From assembly GCA_000499405.2 (NCBI GenBank), contig HG738137.1:26031832-26095831 (forward strand): 64,000 bases of DNA, read 5' to 3'. Shown piece after piece: positions 13,505-31,708 of the stretch (the stretch's first letter is position 1; each line of letters opens with the position of its first letter). The translations under genes were made by a program, and so were the position numbers. Under the pieces are notes generated by a model, which saw only the letters and a program-made list of their open reading frames with translations, did not search any database and was not told the DNA's origin. This DNA is from Onchocerca volvulus (Eukaryota > Nematoda > Chromadorea > Rhabditida > Onchocercidae).

Positions 13505-14901
13505 ATTAAAATCTTTTTTACATCTAAAAGAATATTCGTCTTCTCCTTCCAATTCAAGTCAAACAAATGTAATCATTTGATTTTGTATAAATTAAAAATA
13601 AAATAAAAACATACTTCCAGAAGAAAAAAGTACTATTCCTGCTGCAAGATCTTAATTTTAAACCTAGTCCAAATAAAACTTCAGCACTCACACCAGCTGC
13701 TGATTCAATTATCTTAATCATTTCATCCCAATACTTGAATCCTTGATATTACTCACCATTCATCCATCTTCTCTACAACTGAAAGATTATTGCTTCTCCT
13801 TTCATTCAATAAAATGTATTTATCGCGTAATAACTTAAAAAAAAGAAAAAAAAAATGAAAAAGAAAGAGATCTAATACTAGGCAAAGCTTTAATTACAAT
13901 AATAGCAGTCAATTTGCACAATAAATTAAAAAAAAAAAAAAAAAAGAAGAAAAAAAAACCATTTGGAACAAATTATGTAATAAACTATTATTGATAATAA
14001 ATGCAAAAGAAAGGAATATGTATGTAACTTCATCCTTATCTTGATCTTCAATGAACATTATTTTAGTGTTCATCTCCTGATTTTGTGAATTCGCCTTAAC
14101 TTCCTAAGATGTTATGTAAAAAAGACTATAAAAGTTGTAGTAAAATTTGCTTGAATTTTTCGGAATATGAATAGAATTAAGCATTATTCTAGTAAATATA
14201 AATAAATTATACAGAAAGCATAAAGAAGAATTTTTCAGCATTTATATAAGCATATCATATCATTTAAATATTTCTCTTCATTCTTCTTTAAGTTCCGAAA
14301 ATTCTGATTGAAATAAGTGTTAAAAAATACAATACAAAGAGCATCACCGGTGACGCAAGAACTATAAGAAATCTTGTCAAGATTAAAGATAGAAACTAAT
14401 AAAACTGATAAAACTCAGTATCATAGCTTTAAATTAAAACGATTGTCTACGAAAACGTACTAAATAATTTCTAGAAAATTATTGATTGTAGATTTTGGGT
14501 CCATGTTTTAAGGATTCAGTCATACGAATTTAAATCAGGAAGACTCCTTAGTAAAAGAAACATGATAGATGAAAGAAACTTAAGACTTTATTTCATCCGC
14601 AGATGCATATCAATAAAAGAAAATAACATGCAATGTTAATAATTTGAGAGATGAAACGAGTGAAAGAAAGAGCAAAAGAAAAGCAGGATTAAAGAGAGGA
14701 ATCTATTGCAATGCACTGATAATGGCATGTAACTAAGATTTTTTTTTAACGACAAGACATATATATTACTTAATAAAGTGCTTGTAATCTATAAATGTTC
14801 TTGATTCCTAATAACTTTCAAATATCAACAAACAAAATCTTAAATAATTTGCTCACAAGTCATAATGAGTAGCATTTCTCAAAGGGAAATTCACCATACG
14901 T
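13505..14901. other. Convergent intergenic region with A-rich tracts
   Basis: Lies between the 3' ends of the plus-strand IQ gene and the minus-strand GPR107 gene. It has A-rich runs near 13840-13860 and 13930-13960 and no conserved frame; it probably holds both 3' UTRs. Confidence 0.6.
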
Positions 14902-20468
<5,567 letters not shown>

Positions 20469-22549
20469 GATTTCTCCACTCTGAAATGATTTAACTAGAA
20501 AAGTAAATCAAAACATCCATAAACATAATACTTTTCACAGCGTTTATTACTAATGACAGTAAAATGAAATAAAAAATAAAAAATACGAATAATTTGAAAA
20601 AATTCTTTTATTAATTGAGCAAGCTAAAAGTTTTTCAAAGGGATATTCGCTTACAGAAAGCGAAAATTATATAAGCATCAGGGCATAAAAATAAATCTAC
20701 TCGATCTCACGCAAGTCAATATGCGTTCTTCCAACATAATCAAGAATTCAGAGCAATTTGGAATTCTGCTGCAAACTTAAATTTCTCGAAAAGTACCCAG
20801 AATTGTTCGAATTCTATACCCATGAATTCGGATTTTTCGGATTTTTACCAAAATTTCTGACTATTAAGCTCGTAAGTTTAAGCTTCATTATACAAGCCAG
20901 AAAACCTCACAGTTTTATAATAAATAGTTCAGATATGCTTTATAACAAAATCTTACTGGAAATCAAGCCTTTTTTAAGCTAATTTTCATCTTACAATTTT
21001 TTAAATTTCGACATTTTTTTCCTCAAGCAGTTTGAAATTCAGAATTTTAGACCCAAAAATAATATTCTCTATTTATTAGATATTATCGGTGAAATCTTTC
21101 TTTATGATAATTTCGATATAACCTTCCCTTATAATACGCGTCCCGTTATCCTCAACTATGAAATTATTCTTCGAAATGATTACCGTAGGCATTGCATCAC
21201 AGTTTCATCCTTTTCACATCTTTCTCATACATTTCATATTCTCTGAGAAAGTACTGTACATTCGATAAGTTTAATAAGTGTTCATCAACAATTCCAACTT
21301 TCAAAATACGATGAAATCCGGTTAAATCATCACTCATACAGTTTAACAGAGACATAACCTCTTAGAAAAGATTTAGTGTATATGTTTTTCTATTCTAGCA
21401 TTCCTTTTCTCTTTTTACCCATAATCAAGATATGTAAACCATCGTTGTAAAGAATGCATGGTATATATCTGAATAAGTAAAAGTTCTTCACTTCGGTCAT
21501 CCTAAAATGTTCTGACGCAAAAACTTCTATGCATTTTATTATTTTACACGTAACACATTAGCCTAATAATCAATAAACAAGTTAAACATCAAGATTTCAT
21601 AACAGAGCATTACGTCATTCTTCTATAACTAACAACTTTACGTATATAAAAAACGTGTAAAAATCACATATATTGATTCAGATACATCTCATAATGCGTG
21701 CACGGCATAGCGGAAATTAAAACATAGAAATGCGAGTGCCAACATAAGCCGAATAATTAATGATTAATTTATTAATTATGATTTCGATAATGAAATTGGC
21801 AAAATAACGAAAGTACGGAAAATAATATTATGTCGTTTAGGTAAGTATAAATGCAGAAAGTTTTGTAGTGAAAAAAAATTACAATAACGCAAGGTTACTA
21901 TGTAAAATAAACATTAAAAAAATCAATGGCAACACGGATAAATTCAGCAGAATATTTTATTTAAAAAAAAAAAGTTTTGCTTCTAGATTTTTCAACTTGT
22001 CAAAATAAGGAAAAAGAAGTGCAAATATATTATTACTCATATAGCTTATAATTGATGAAAGACGTCATCAAATTGTTATGATATATGCGAAAAAAGGAGA
22101 AACTAAAGTATTTGAATAACTTATCCCAGAATAATGTAATAAGTTAACATGAAGGAAATTCGCAAAAATTCTCGAATAACGAAGAATCAGTCTGTGGATT
22201 GAAAAACATATAGATACATAGAAAAAATTTAATGCTTTTGATGACTGCAGAATACACTGCAGTATGATCAAAATTTTCCAGATCGATAAAATCGAAATTC
22301 GGAACGTACGGGAATGTCTGTGCTGCAAAATGTAATCATACAAATCCAATTTTTTCATCGATAATATTTTGCACACTAGAAAGTATAACTCATTCCTAAT
22401 TGAATTCAGTTTTCTCTGTTCCTTTATGTATTTTTTATTCACAAAAGCACTATCAATAGGAGGATCACTTCTTACAGTGATATCTTTTCGATGTAAAAAT
22501 CGGTGAAAACATAGGCAATCAAAAAGTTAAGTTCCAGCTTTATACATCA
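20469..22549. other. Intergenic, GPR107 promoter side and UNC-97 3' side
   Basis: About 2.1 kb. The low end should hold the GPR107 promoter and leader, the high end the UNC-97 3' UTR. A 124-codon open frame on the minus strand (22068-22442) lies directly downstream of the UNC-97 stop. It shows no recognisable family and has AT-driven composition (Ile, Leu, Phe, Tyr, Ser), so I read it as UTR/spacer. Confidence 0.55.
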
Positions 22550-25500
22550 TCATCTTCTGGAGGTATTTGTTTGCTGTTGGATTGGACTAGTGGATCGCCT
22601 TTGCAACATCATTTTATTTCTCTCATTTTCTAGATCTCGTTCTTTCAAACTGTCGCTGATTCTCTTTTTCAATTCCGTTGGAAAACGATCATAACAACGT
22701 TTACATGTTGGTTTCATATCAAACTCATAAAACTTTGTTCTGAAATTTTAAAAAAGTAATTGGAATAGATAAAAAAGAGTTCTCCATTGAAAATTATTTT
22801 TCATTTGAAAGTGGAAAGTGCATTATGGATGTGTTGAATCAGAAGTGATTCTCAATTCTTTATTTTTCCTAAGCGTTCAAGATATGCAAATCTTAAAACT
22901 ATTAAATCATAAGTATTCATATCTCAATCCTTACCAAAAAAAAAGCATAGATTATGCAGTGCAAAACTGAAATGAAAACCTGAACATTGCAACGTGAAAC
23001 TGCCATTTCACACTTCCTTTCTTATATATAAAACTTGGTAGATATTTTTTGAATTAAACAAAGCGTTAAATATGTAGAAAGAATCGAGAAAATAAAAAAG
23101 AAATACTGGTAAAATCACATACTTATGATCCATTTTTTTATCGCAAAAACTGCAACCAAAACAATCAACACACCAAGATTTGTTAAGCGCTTGGAATACT
23201 TCACCGCTACATACTTTACCACATTTGAAACATACATTGCCATATAGCTAAATTTCAGAGTTATTCAAATTGACAATTATATCTTGAAGTAACAATGAAT
23301 CATATTTAACAAATGATATCAAAAACATTGTGTATAGTAATTACTAATATCTGATGAATGATATAGTACGTAACATAACGTCAGGCTTCTTTTAACTAAT
23401 ACATTATGATAGTGAATATGTTAAAAAAAGCAGAAAGTTCTGTTTTTATATCCACGAGTAGAACAATCAAAATGATAAATCAGTGCCAAAATGAAATCTT
23501 CAGAAATCAACAATAAATAACCATGACATGACATAAAGCATAGAAAAAATTAGATGAAATGTGAATATTTGTCACCAATTCGTGTCTTTTTTATCGTACA
23601 GGTTATGAGTCTTTCGTCAAATAACTATTAATAAATAATTGAAAAACTAACCTTATGATAATGTTGCTCGCAGTAAGCTAACCCTTTCTTTTCGTAATGA
23701 CGGTGACCGAGAAATGGTTTCTCACAAACGGCACAAACAAAATGCTGCAAATTTTTTTCACTATTTTTTCCTTCTTATCAAATTATTATTTAAATGCGAT
23801 ACTATAACATAATGTAAATTATGACAATAGAATAAGAACGTAAGATAACGAGGACGATTTCAGAATAGTGATTATAACTATCTTAAAAATCCAATATATC
23901 CAAACCTCAACATGCCAATTTTTGCCTAATGCAGTAACTACGCGTTCCTCAATCGGTCTGTGGCATGCGCCACATATTGGTATCCCCATTGTATCATGAC
24001 ATCGCAAACAATACAATTCTCCGCCGACTTCACGTGAATTCATATCTAATTCCACACTAAAAAAGCGTGAAATATATATTGAAATTTCATTTTTAAGTCT
24101 TCATACATCAATTTGTTATCAAGCATATTTCTTGATACTAGAAGAGCATGAAATAAATTGTTACTTATTTCATCTTGACTGTAAAACCGTTTAAGATAGC
24201 CAACTCCAGAGCATCTGACATTAATTTTTCGCTTTTCTCATTCATTTGAAACCTGACTGAATTAATTCTAGTTCGTAAGTTAAAAATTACCCGCAACGTT
24301 TGCATTTAAAATGATATGGATGGAAGCTGTCGCCATGATATTTAATATGACCACCATCTTCAATAATGCCTTTACATTTATGACATACATAACGACCACG
24401 ACCTGCTTCCTTTTCTCGTTCATTGCATTCACGACAAAGTGCTCTGAATTCATTATAGAAATATTAAAAATCTGCTTTAAGAGATTTTTGTTTCTTTAAT
24501 GATTATCATAGGATATCTGAAATAATGCAAGCATACCATTACAACTGTTGTCACAAGTGTCGCCTCTATAGAAACAACTTCAAATTCATCAATATGTTTG
24601 TTTTTTTTTTTTTTTATTTTCAAAATTTAAAAAAAATCCTAAATTTCAAGTCCAGTTTGAATTCAAACATACCTTCCACAATTTCTCAAGAAACCGATAT
24701 CAGCAAGTTCTTTATTGCATAATTCGCATCGAAAACATTGCGGATGCCAATTAGCGTTCATTGCCTTTATTACTCGTCCCACAATAAATTCATCTAAACA
24801 GAATGAATAATAATTTTCTTAATGTTTGACATTGCAATTCCTATCAAAAGTTTTTGTACGTGTTTATGCTATCGTTTTAATGTCATTTTTTTAACCGAAT
24901 GCCGCACCGATAAATGAGAATAAAAGAAAAAAACGAAAATTAAAATATTTGATAATAAATAGGAAACATACTACATTTGTTGCAGCACGGCGCATATAAT
25001 ACGTGGAAGTCATGCTCACAATATTTTCGTCCATCAAATTCGAAATATATGCCATCCGGAAATGGTTCGAAACACTGCGAACAACTGTAATATATTCATA
25101 TAATAGTTGCAGTATATGGTAATAATATGAAAAGAAATATGTACAAAAATATGTCAACAGCTAACACAGTGATAACGGACCTCACTTTTTAAGCTTATCA
25201 GTTTCGAAAGGTGCAATAAGATGAAAGAAAGAAGATACTGTATAATACACCTTTTTATTTTCCAATAAGTTAAGTTATTATGGGGAATGAAAATAATATA
25301 TGATAAGAAATAATGTAGCTGCAAACTTCTACTCATTTGATTTACAGCGAGATCAGATCAGCATGTTGGATAAATATAAAGAACTATGAAAAATAAATTT
25401 AAACATACTGCAAAGTTCTTCTTATTATTCTGTCATTGTATCAAAATTATAAATTAAATATTCAACGCAGAAGCTATCCACAAATAAGTCAGATAAATAC

Positions 25501-25870
25501 GTAAAGAATCAAAACGTCAGTTATGAAACATCTGAGATTTCCAACAAAGAGCAATTTAGATCTGATATTTCCATTCAAATATCAATATGGAAGCAAACGT
25601 AATTTTATAAGTATAATTTGACAATCTAGAAGTTTAAGAACTGTTTCATAAAAACAAGATTATTTAATAAAATTCTAGCCTATTATAAAATCTTATTAGA
25701 GTAAAAATTAGCGCATACAAAGTAATCAAAACTTACACGAAGCAGTCAGAATGCCATACTTGTCCAGAAGAATTTACAATTTGTTCATTCAAATCGAAGC
25801 CATCGTGACACCGCACACATGTCAAATTCTCGAAACCAGAGCTCAAATCACCGTTGATCGCACCATCCAT
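22550..25870 (-). CDS. unc-97: PINCH / UNC-97, five-LIM-domain adaptor
   Basis: LIM-only adaptor of integrin adhesion complexes; in nematodes UNC-97 acts with integrin-linked kinase at muscle dense bodies. Eight phase-consistent exons give 359 aa (C. elegans about 348): 25870-25737, 25084-24972, 24793-24673, 24443-24291, 24056-23906, 23744-23652, 23247-23123, 22739-22550. Five zinc-binding LIM domains are visible. LIM1 starts at C18-x2-C21, and LIM2 begins [20 protein letters not shown]3 is [15 protein letters not shown]4 is [20 protein letters not shown], and LIM5 is [20 protein letters not shown] with a PINCH-type C in WCVDCF. A basic, Gln-rich tail follows. The exon 2 donor at 24971 is preferred because it restores CNEF; a donor two bases earlier in the transcript would replace that Cys. 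A second in-frame ATG lies 5 codons upstream (25885). Confidence 0.96.
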
Positions 25871-28800
25871 TCCACCGCAGACCATTAATAACACTTTTTC
25901 AGAATGTTTTCACCGGAAATTCTTTGTTGATTCGTACCACTCACGAATCAATTAGCTTTGTTCAAATAAATTATACGTCCTTAATAAAATTATATTCTAC
26001 AGTAATTTTAAGATGAGTTCCGTTTCGTGAACTAAATTGAAAAACAAAGTAGAAATTCTAAAATTGAAAAATAAAATCAAGTTGTTTGTTCCATTATAAC
26101 TCTAAAGCTTAACATGAATTATATACATCGATTAAAAAGATATTGGACTATCGTCTGATAAGCATCAAAAAGTTTGACATGTTAAAAACTTTATTTCACA
26201 CTCCATTTAGGAAAAATATATAACCGCGATTATTAATTCGAAAAACATAAGCTTCCCCATGCGATCGATATTTTTACTGAGAACAAATTCTCAGTTATGT
26301 GCCAATAAGTAGAGCTATGGAAAAGCAAAAGTACAAGTAATTTGATATCATCTCATTAGTTAACAATCTTTGAATATTATTTGTAATAGATAAACTAATA
26401 TCTCGATTATTTACCGCTATTAAGAATTTCCTTAGATATTCCTCATTTCAAGTAGTTCGTCAAAAAACAATGACAAATAATGGAAATAATATGTCAAAAC
26501 TATGTAACAATCCAATAAACTGCATTACATATGCGCCATTATAATGGGAGGTGAGTTTCACATACAAAAGATAGAATAAACAGTCATGAAGCAATCAATA
26601 AGAAAATAAAAAAGAAATTCATCTTATAAAATATGAAGTAATTGAGAAGTAATTCTTATTAATGAAGTAATTGAGATTAAGGTTCGCTAGTGATAAATGA
26701 ATCTTCCAAATGACAATAGTAAAAGAGTAGAAAATGCAGGTTCAAACAATTTTGAATTCAATCTAAAGAATGAACAGGTCACAGAGGAGTGTATTCATGA
26801 AGATATGTTATACAGATGAAAGAATGGGCGTTTCCAGGAAAAAACAAAAAAACAATAGGGGAAAAACAGAACTGATGAAGAAGTGGAACATCAAGAACCA
26901 ATAATTCATTAAATCTTCGTTAAGCTAAACTGCAAGAGTAGTAATAATAATGCGATATCAGCGGAGCAGCAGCTTCGGCAATAAACTGCAGTGAATTAAT
27001 AGATAAAGCAGAGCAGTACTCCTAACTCCTGCTCGATAATTATATATTAGCTAATTTTAAATCCCTCTCAATGTATTATCCTCCATATCCATCCATCTTC
27101 TTCTCTCTATAATGCAGCAAAACTTTTCTTCTAGTTCAAAGTAAGGCTATTCGTATACAAGCTTCGGTTCTCAATATTTTTGTTCCCTTCAGTATTGATA
27201 AATATTAAACCATATTCAGATTATGATAATACATTAAATGATTATTTTGGATTATGAATATCAAATATAACAAATACTGTCTATGTGAAAAGGATTATTA
27301 TAATCCAGAATGATAGAAAGGCCAACAAAGTCACCGTTATTCTTGTTAATTATTATATATTCCGGATCTACGACATATACATCGAAGTTTTTGTTTCTCT
27401 GAGAAATATATCCATTCTTGCGAAATAAAAAAAAAAAAAAAAAAGAAAAAAAAAGAAAAAAATAGAAATGCAATCAGAAAAATACACAAATATTTCTTAA
27501 TTTAATTTAATGTGTCAGTGCTGTTAGTAATTAATTAAATTGGTTAAATGGAGCACTAATGGATTAAGTGAGCCAAATCATGTATTAAGTCCTTTAAGGG
27601 ATTAAATATGAGAAATTCTAATCATTTACATGTTTACAATTCTTGATGAATGCAATGAATAATCAGAAACTACCATTCTCATGTTAGGCATATTCGGATC
27701 TGGCATCATTAAACGTGGTCCAGATAAGATAACTTTTGCTATAGAAATCTAGTAATGATAACAGATGATAAAATAAGCTTGCAATATACTCAAAAAACTG
27801 AAATTATCACAAGTGGAAGGTATTCTTCAAGAAAAATCATTCAGCAATACTGAGAATCAGAGAAGAATGACTTTGATGATTGGAACACGCACTGATACTT
27901 ACTTAAGCATATGGGAGAACGTACGAAACCACCTGCCAATCGTGTGCTTGACGCAAAAACACGCACCACGTTCAAAAGCTCACTTATTTACGTAAATTAA
28001 AACTATATAATTAATAGATCAGCACATGACCAGAATGGAACGAACGGTCTGTTAAATTTGGCCGAAGTATACACGCTGCCACTGCACTTCTCGTGCTATC
28101 GATTGGGCTAAACAATGGATAACTTATTAAGATTGATGTCGCATTAATAAGCATTAAGCCATGAATGCTGCGTGTGTCACCTGTCAACTTTCTTGTGTGT
28201 GTCACCTGTCAACTTTCTTGGCCGGTACGACTTGGCTACGAATGAATAATTTTCAGATAGAGCCAAACAAAAAGGGTCAGGCTGATGAAACAAGAAGATT
28301 TGATTCTTTGGTTCCTATCCAGAATACTATTCAAAACTTCTTGCTTACTAAGTGATCTTCGATACTGCTAGATGAACGTATCAGAATGTTTAGTATTACT
28401 TTTTCAGCACTTATTTTTGAATAACTTTTAAAGTTTTGAACCAATTAGTTATGAAAAAATTTGACATTTATAGCAATTTTCAAAATAAAAAAAAATAATA
28501 AAAGTTCTTTTTTGCTTTCAGCTGCAATTTGCCTTGATAAAATCATGAGAAAAATGAACTTTTTAACAGTTATAGGGTCAAGATGAGTACAACACTATGT
28601 ACAGAAATTCCAAGAAAGCAATGCTAAGTGTCGAGTAATGTCGAACTCCGATTCTAATCTCCATATCACTATTTGCTATTTAAAATTCCCGAAACTGAAT
28701 TTATCGCAGTTTCGATCGATATAACTTGCGCCCGTTATCTATCTGCAATGCATTTCCTTTTTTTTTGAAAAATTTTCAAAAATAATTTTCTACATGGGAA

Positions 28801-29709
28801 GATGTACCTGCTGTCAAGCTTAATTGATATGTTTTTTACGACTGCTTCAATTCAAATTTTACAGCACAAAATGATAACGAAAGTATACGTAATGCAACTA
28901 AACCCAGAATATCGAAGATTTTTAATTTTAGGATTGTAGGAATTGAAGATTTTTCACCAGTTTTAAAGTATTTCTTATAAAATAATTTGCAAAATTAATA
29001 GTCTTGAAATTAATATGATATTATTGAGTTTCAGAATAGACGAAATATTACATCAAATGATTTAGATAACAATCTCTTTCATTTCTTATGCACATAAATG
29101 CTTAATTTTCTTCGATGACCGACGAAATTGTCCACTTTTATTAGCGCATTTCAATATAATTATCCCATCCCTCTTCACTTTTCACTCAAACCAATCTATG
29201 TCCCGTAATTTTCGGGTCAGTAATTATTAGACTAATACAACAATGTGACAACAACGGTGGTCCACGTCCAGCTCGATGTTCAGTTCTCAATGCAAAGGAA
29301 ATAAGATAAATGGGAAATATTTGTCAAAATAAAAGTTTGACTTCCTTCACGAACAACAATTATTTGTTGAATTGATAACTGATTAGTAATAATTTATGAG
29401 CCTGACGATTATTCATTACAATAGCCGACAGATAATTAGCGAAGTTTTCTTTTTTAACAGAACCTTACAAGCAGATTCAGTTGTCGAAAAGCATGACAGT
29501 TATGGATCAAATGATTGCAATCAGATCAGCGATGCATTATTTATTCCAACTTTTAGAAAATTTCGACTCAGTATTGTCTGCGGTAATAGAGCGACAGATA
29601 ATTGTTGGATGGATAAATGCGAAAAAAAAAATCTTCCGTTGCGATCGTAGCAGTAACACAACTTTTTCATTCGCAGCAATCCAACTTTTTCTTCGATTGA
29701 TTTGCAATG
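25871..29709. other. Long region with no confident gene
   Basis: About 3.8 kb. The first few hundred bases are the likely UNC-97 promoter. The rest is AT-rich with an A-rich tract at 27427-27463 and a short tandem duplication at 28172. Plus-strand frames at about 29486-29770 read as peptide but end in the inverted-repeat arm and match no family I know. Confidence 0.5.
28172..28220. repeat. 24-bp tandem duplication
   Basis: The unit GTGTGTCACCTGTCAACTTT plus CTT(G) occurs twice head to tail with no spacer. Confidence 0.85.
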
Positions 29710-31058
29710 AAGAGATTGCTGTGAGAATGAGTAAGCAAAGTTTGAAAATGATTAAGTTATTGGAAACAACTGATTGGCAACAACGTAATAATGCCTGCTA
29801 ATGATTATTGATTGGCGACCGTCAATAGGGAATGAAATGAAGCAGCAAATATTACAAATCCTTCGAAGACGATGACAAAATAGGATTTTATTAAATGAAA
29901 CGTTGAAGACAAAGAAATGGGTTGCAGTGAAGATAACTTGCACATTTTGATTCGTAATTATTTAAAAAGCAAGAATAAGCGACTAACAACTCATCAATTA
30001 AATTGAAAAATCTATTTTGTCTTTCTAAAATCAGTTAAGATTACCGTAAATACCGAACCCTCATCACAGTTAGAAGCTTTTTTACTTTTTGCTGATAGAA
30101 CTTGGGAATACTCAAAATTATCCATTTTTAAAGATCTTTCAAAATCAGAGTAGCAACATTTCTTCCACAGTTTGAGAATACGAAATCCCGGGATTGGCTC
30201 AACCGAGATATTTCGAAAGTATTGTCTAGACATAGCGAGCCCAAGTAATTTTATTGTTCATCATAAGAATATACAAATTTGCCATCAGCGAGAGCTTCAG
30301 TATCTTAAAGTATCATGATTTTATTGTATAATGTATTCAGAATACTTTGTCGGGAGTGTACTTTGTCACGCCAGATATCCTGCATTATTGTGATGCTGTC
30401 GATATTTTCTGCGTCATCCTTGATGAACCTATTTCTTTGCCTCCTAAAAGTAGAAATAATAGTCAATTGGGAAGGTAAGACAATCACCTGGCAATTGACT
30501 TGAAACAACAGCCACTGCAATCAAACCTACCAGTTTTCGAATTCAATCAATATGATGATAATGACGTAGGATATGTTCTGAATCACTGGCTCACAGCTCC
30601 AAAAAATCCATTTCAATTTTTGGTTATGAGAAATTGCAGACCTTATCACAATATTTATTACAGATGAGGCATTAATCACCGACGACACGCGTATTGCCAG
30701 TCGTAGAAAACGAATATTTTCACGAATCTGAAAACATCTTCAGCAGCAGAAAAAGCATCATTTGCACTACGATGTTACATTCTTGCAACACACGATTTCA
30801 TTAAAAGAAAGAGTTATTAAATCTATCGCTATTAGCTAGACTTTCTGATGCTCTGATCGATGCAAGATTCGAACAGAATTGTTGGCGGTGAATAAAACTT
30901 CAGAAACTCATTTCTCTCCATCGTATCCTACTGTACTACTGCAGATTCATAGCTCTTTCCATTTGCATATCACTCCGGCAAGTAACATTTCGAGAATAAG
31001 TCAAGTATCGAGTGAAATGAGCACCAATCATCCACCAATCACACCTCAGTATCAGCAA
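29710..31058. repeat. Left arm of large inverted repeat
   Basis: About 1.35 kb that matches the reverse complement of 33309-34748 at high identity; I see only scattered single-base differences by eye. It ends internally at the point matching the first bases of receptor intron 4, and externally at an AAGAGATTGCTGTGAG core. Compared with the right arm it lacks about 76 bp (right arm 34607-34682) and about 18 bp (right arm near 34204-34221). It carries the inverted copies of receptor exons 5-7. Confidence 0.92.
30305..30727 (-). pseudogene. Inverted partial copy of chemoreceptor (exons 5-7)
   Basis: Three segments with the same lengths, splice borders and phases as exons 5-7 of the receptor at 31709-34062, on the opposite strand: 30727-30531 (197 bp), 30514-30488 (27 bp), 30443-30305 (139 bp, ends in the same stop). 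All three remain open. I see one amino-acid change, Ile to Val in the tail (RDKVHSR against RDKIHSR). Exons 1-4 are absent on this strand, so as assembled it is a 3' fragment. It lies head to head with the intact gene. It is called a pseudogene for lack of a 5' half, not for any damage. Confidence 0.85.
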
Positions 31059-31708
31059 TTTCCTTCTGCTTGATTGGATGTATTGAGAATGATGAAAGAA
31101 TGTTCATGCTTTTGCTAGATATGATAGCCTAAAGCTTGAAAATACTCAAGATCTCTTCGAACTTGAAGTCATAAAGGAAACTGTAAAGAATGAGGAGCAA
31201 ATATGAGAAAGCAATATATCTAATATTATATTTGCTTATCAAGAATCCACTTGCCTAGAAAGCGGATTGCTATATCACATGTATATCACATGCAAAATAA
31301 TTTTTCCGTCACATGGACTGTCCACAACAAATAGTAATTATCATAATTATTCGGTGTAGTGTAATTATTCCACATTCAGGAAATATCCAGGTTCAAATGT
31401 CATTCCATTCGCCATGGAAACCATTGTTCTTCATTTGTGCAATTTCATTATAAATGAGTAGTGCTAAATTCAGCGCTTATAATTGAGTAATTTTTTTTAA
31501 AGGAATTCATCCTTTCTTCGAAATTTCCTTTTGAAAATAAACATTTGCTTATCTATCGATTTGAACGAAGCAATACGAGGAATGAAGTGTAGAAAAACGA
31601 ATCTTGTTTATTGAATCAAATTAGATTAGAATTAATGGGATCAAAAATCAAATTGGAACATTCATTGCTGCTTGTTAAATTCATTTTCAGTTTCGATTCG
31701 AACATACA

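Noticed and set aside
22068..22442. 124-codon minus-strand open frame, the longest in the window
   Set aside because: It lies in the 3' flank of UNC-97, has AT-driven residue use and matches no family. Most likely UTR or spacer, though no transcript evidence was available.
29396..29801. Overlapping plus-strand frames at the outer edge of the left arm
   Set aside because: Run into the inverted repeat, opposite to the receptor copy; no family or consistent splice model.
30879..31073. Open frame (and its mirror at 33270-33488) in both arms
   Set aside because: Occurs in both arms because the arms are copies; it is intron 4 and its antisense, with no known domain.
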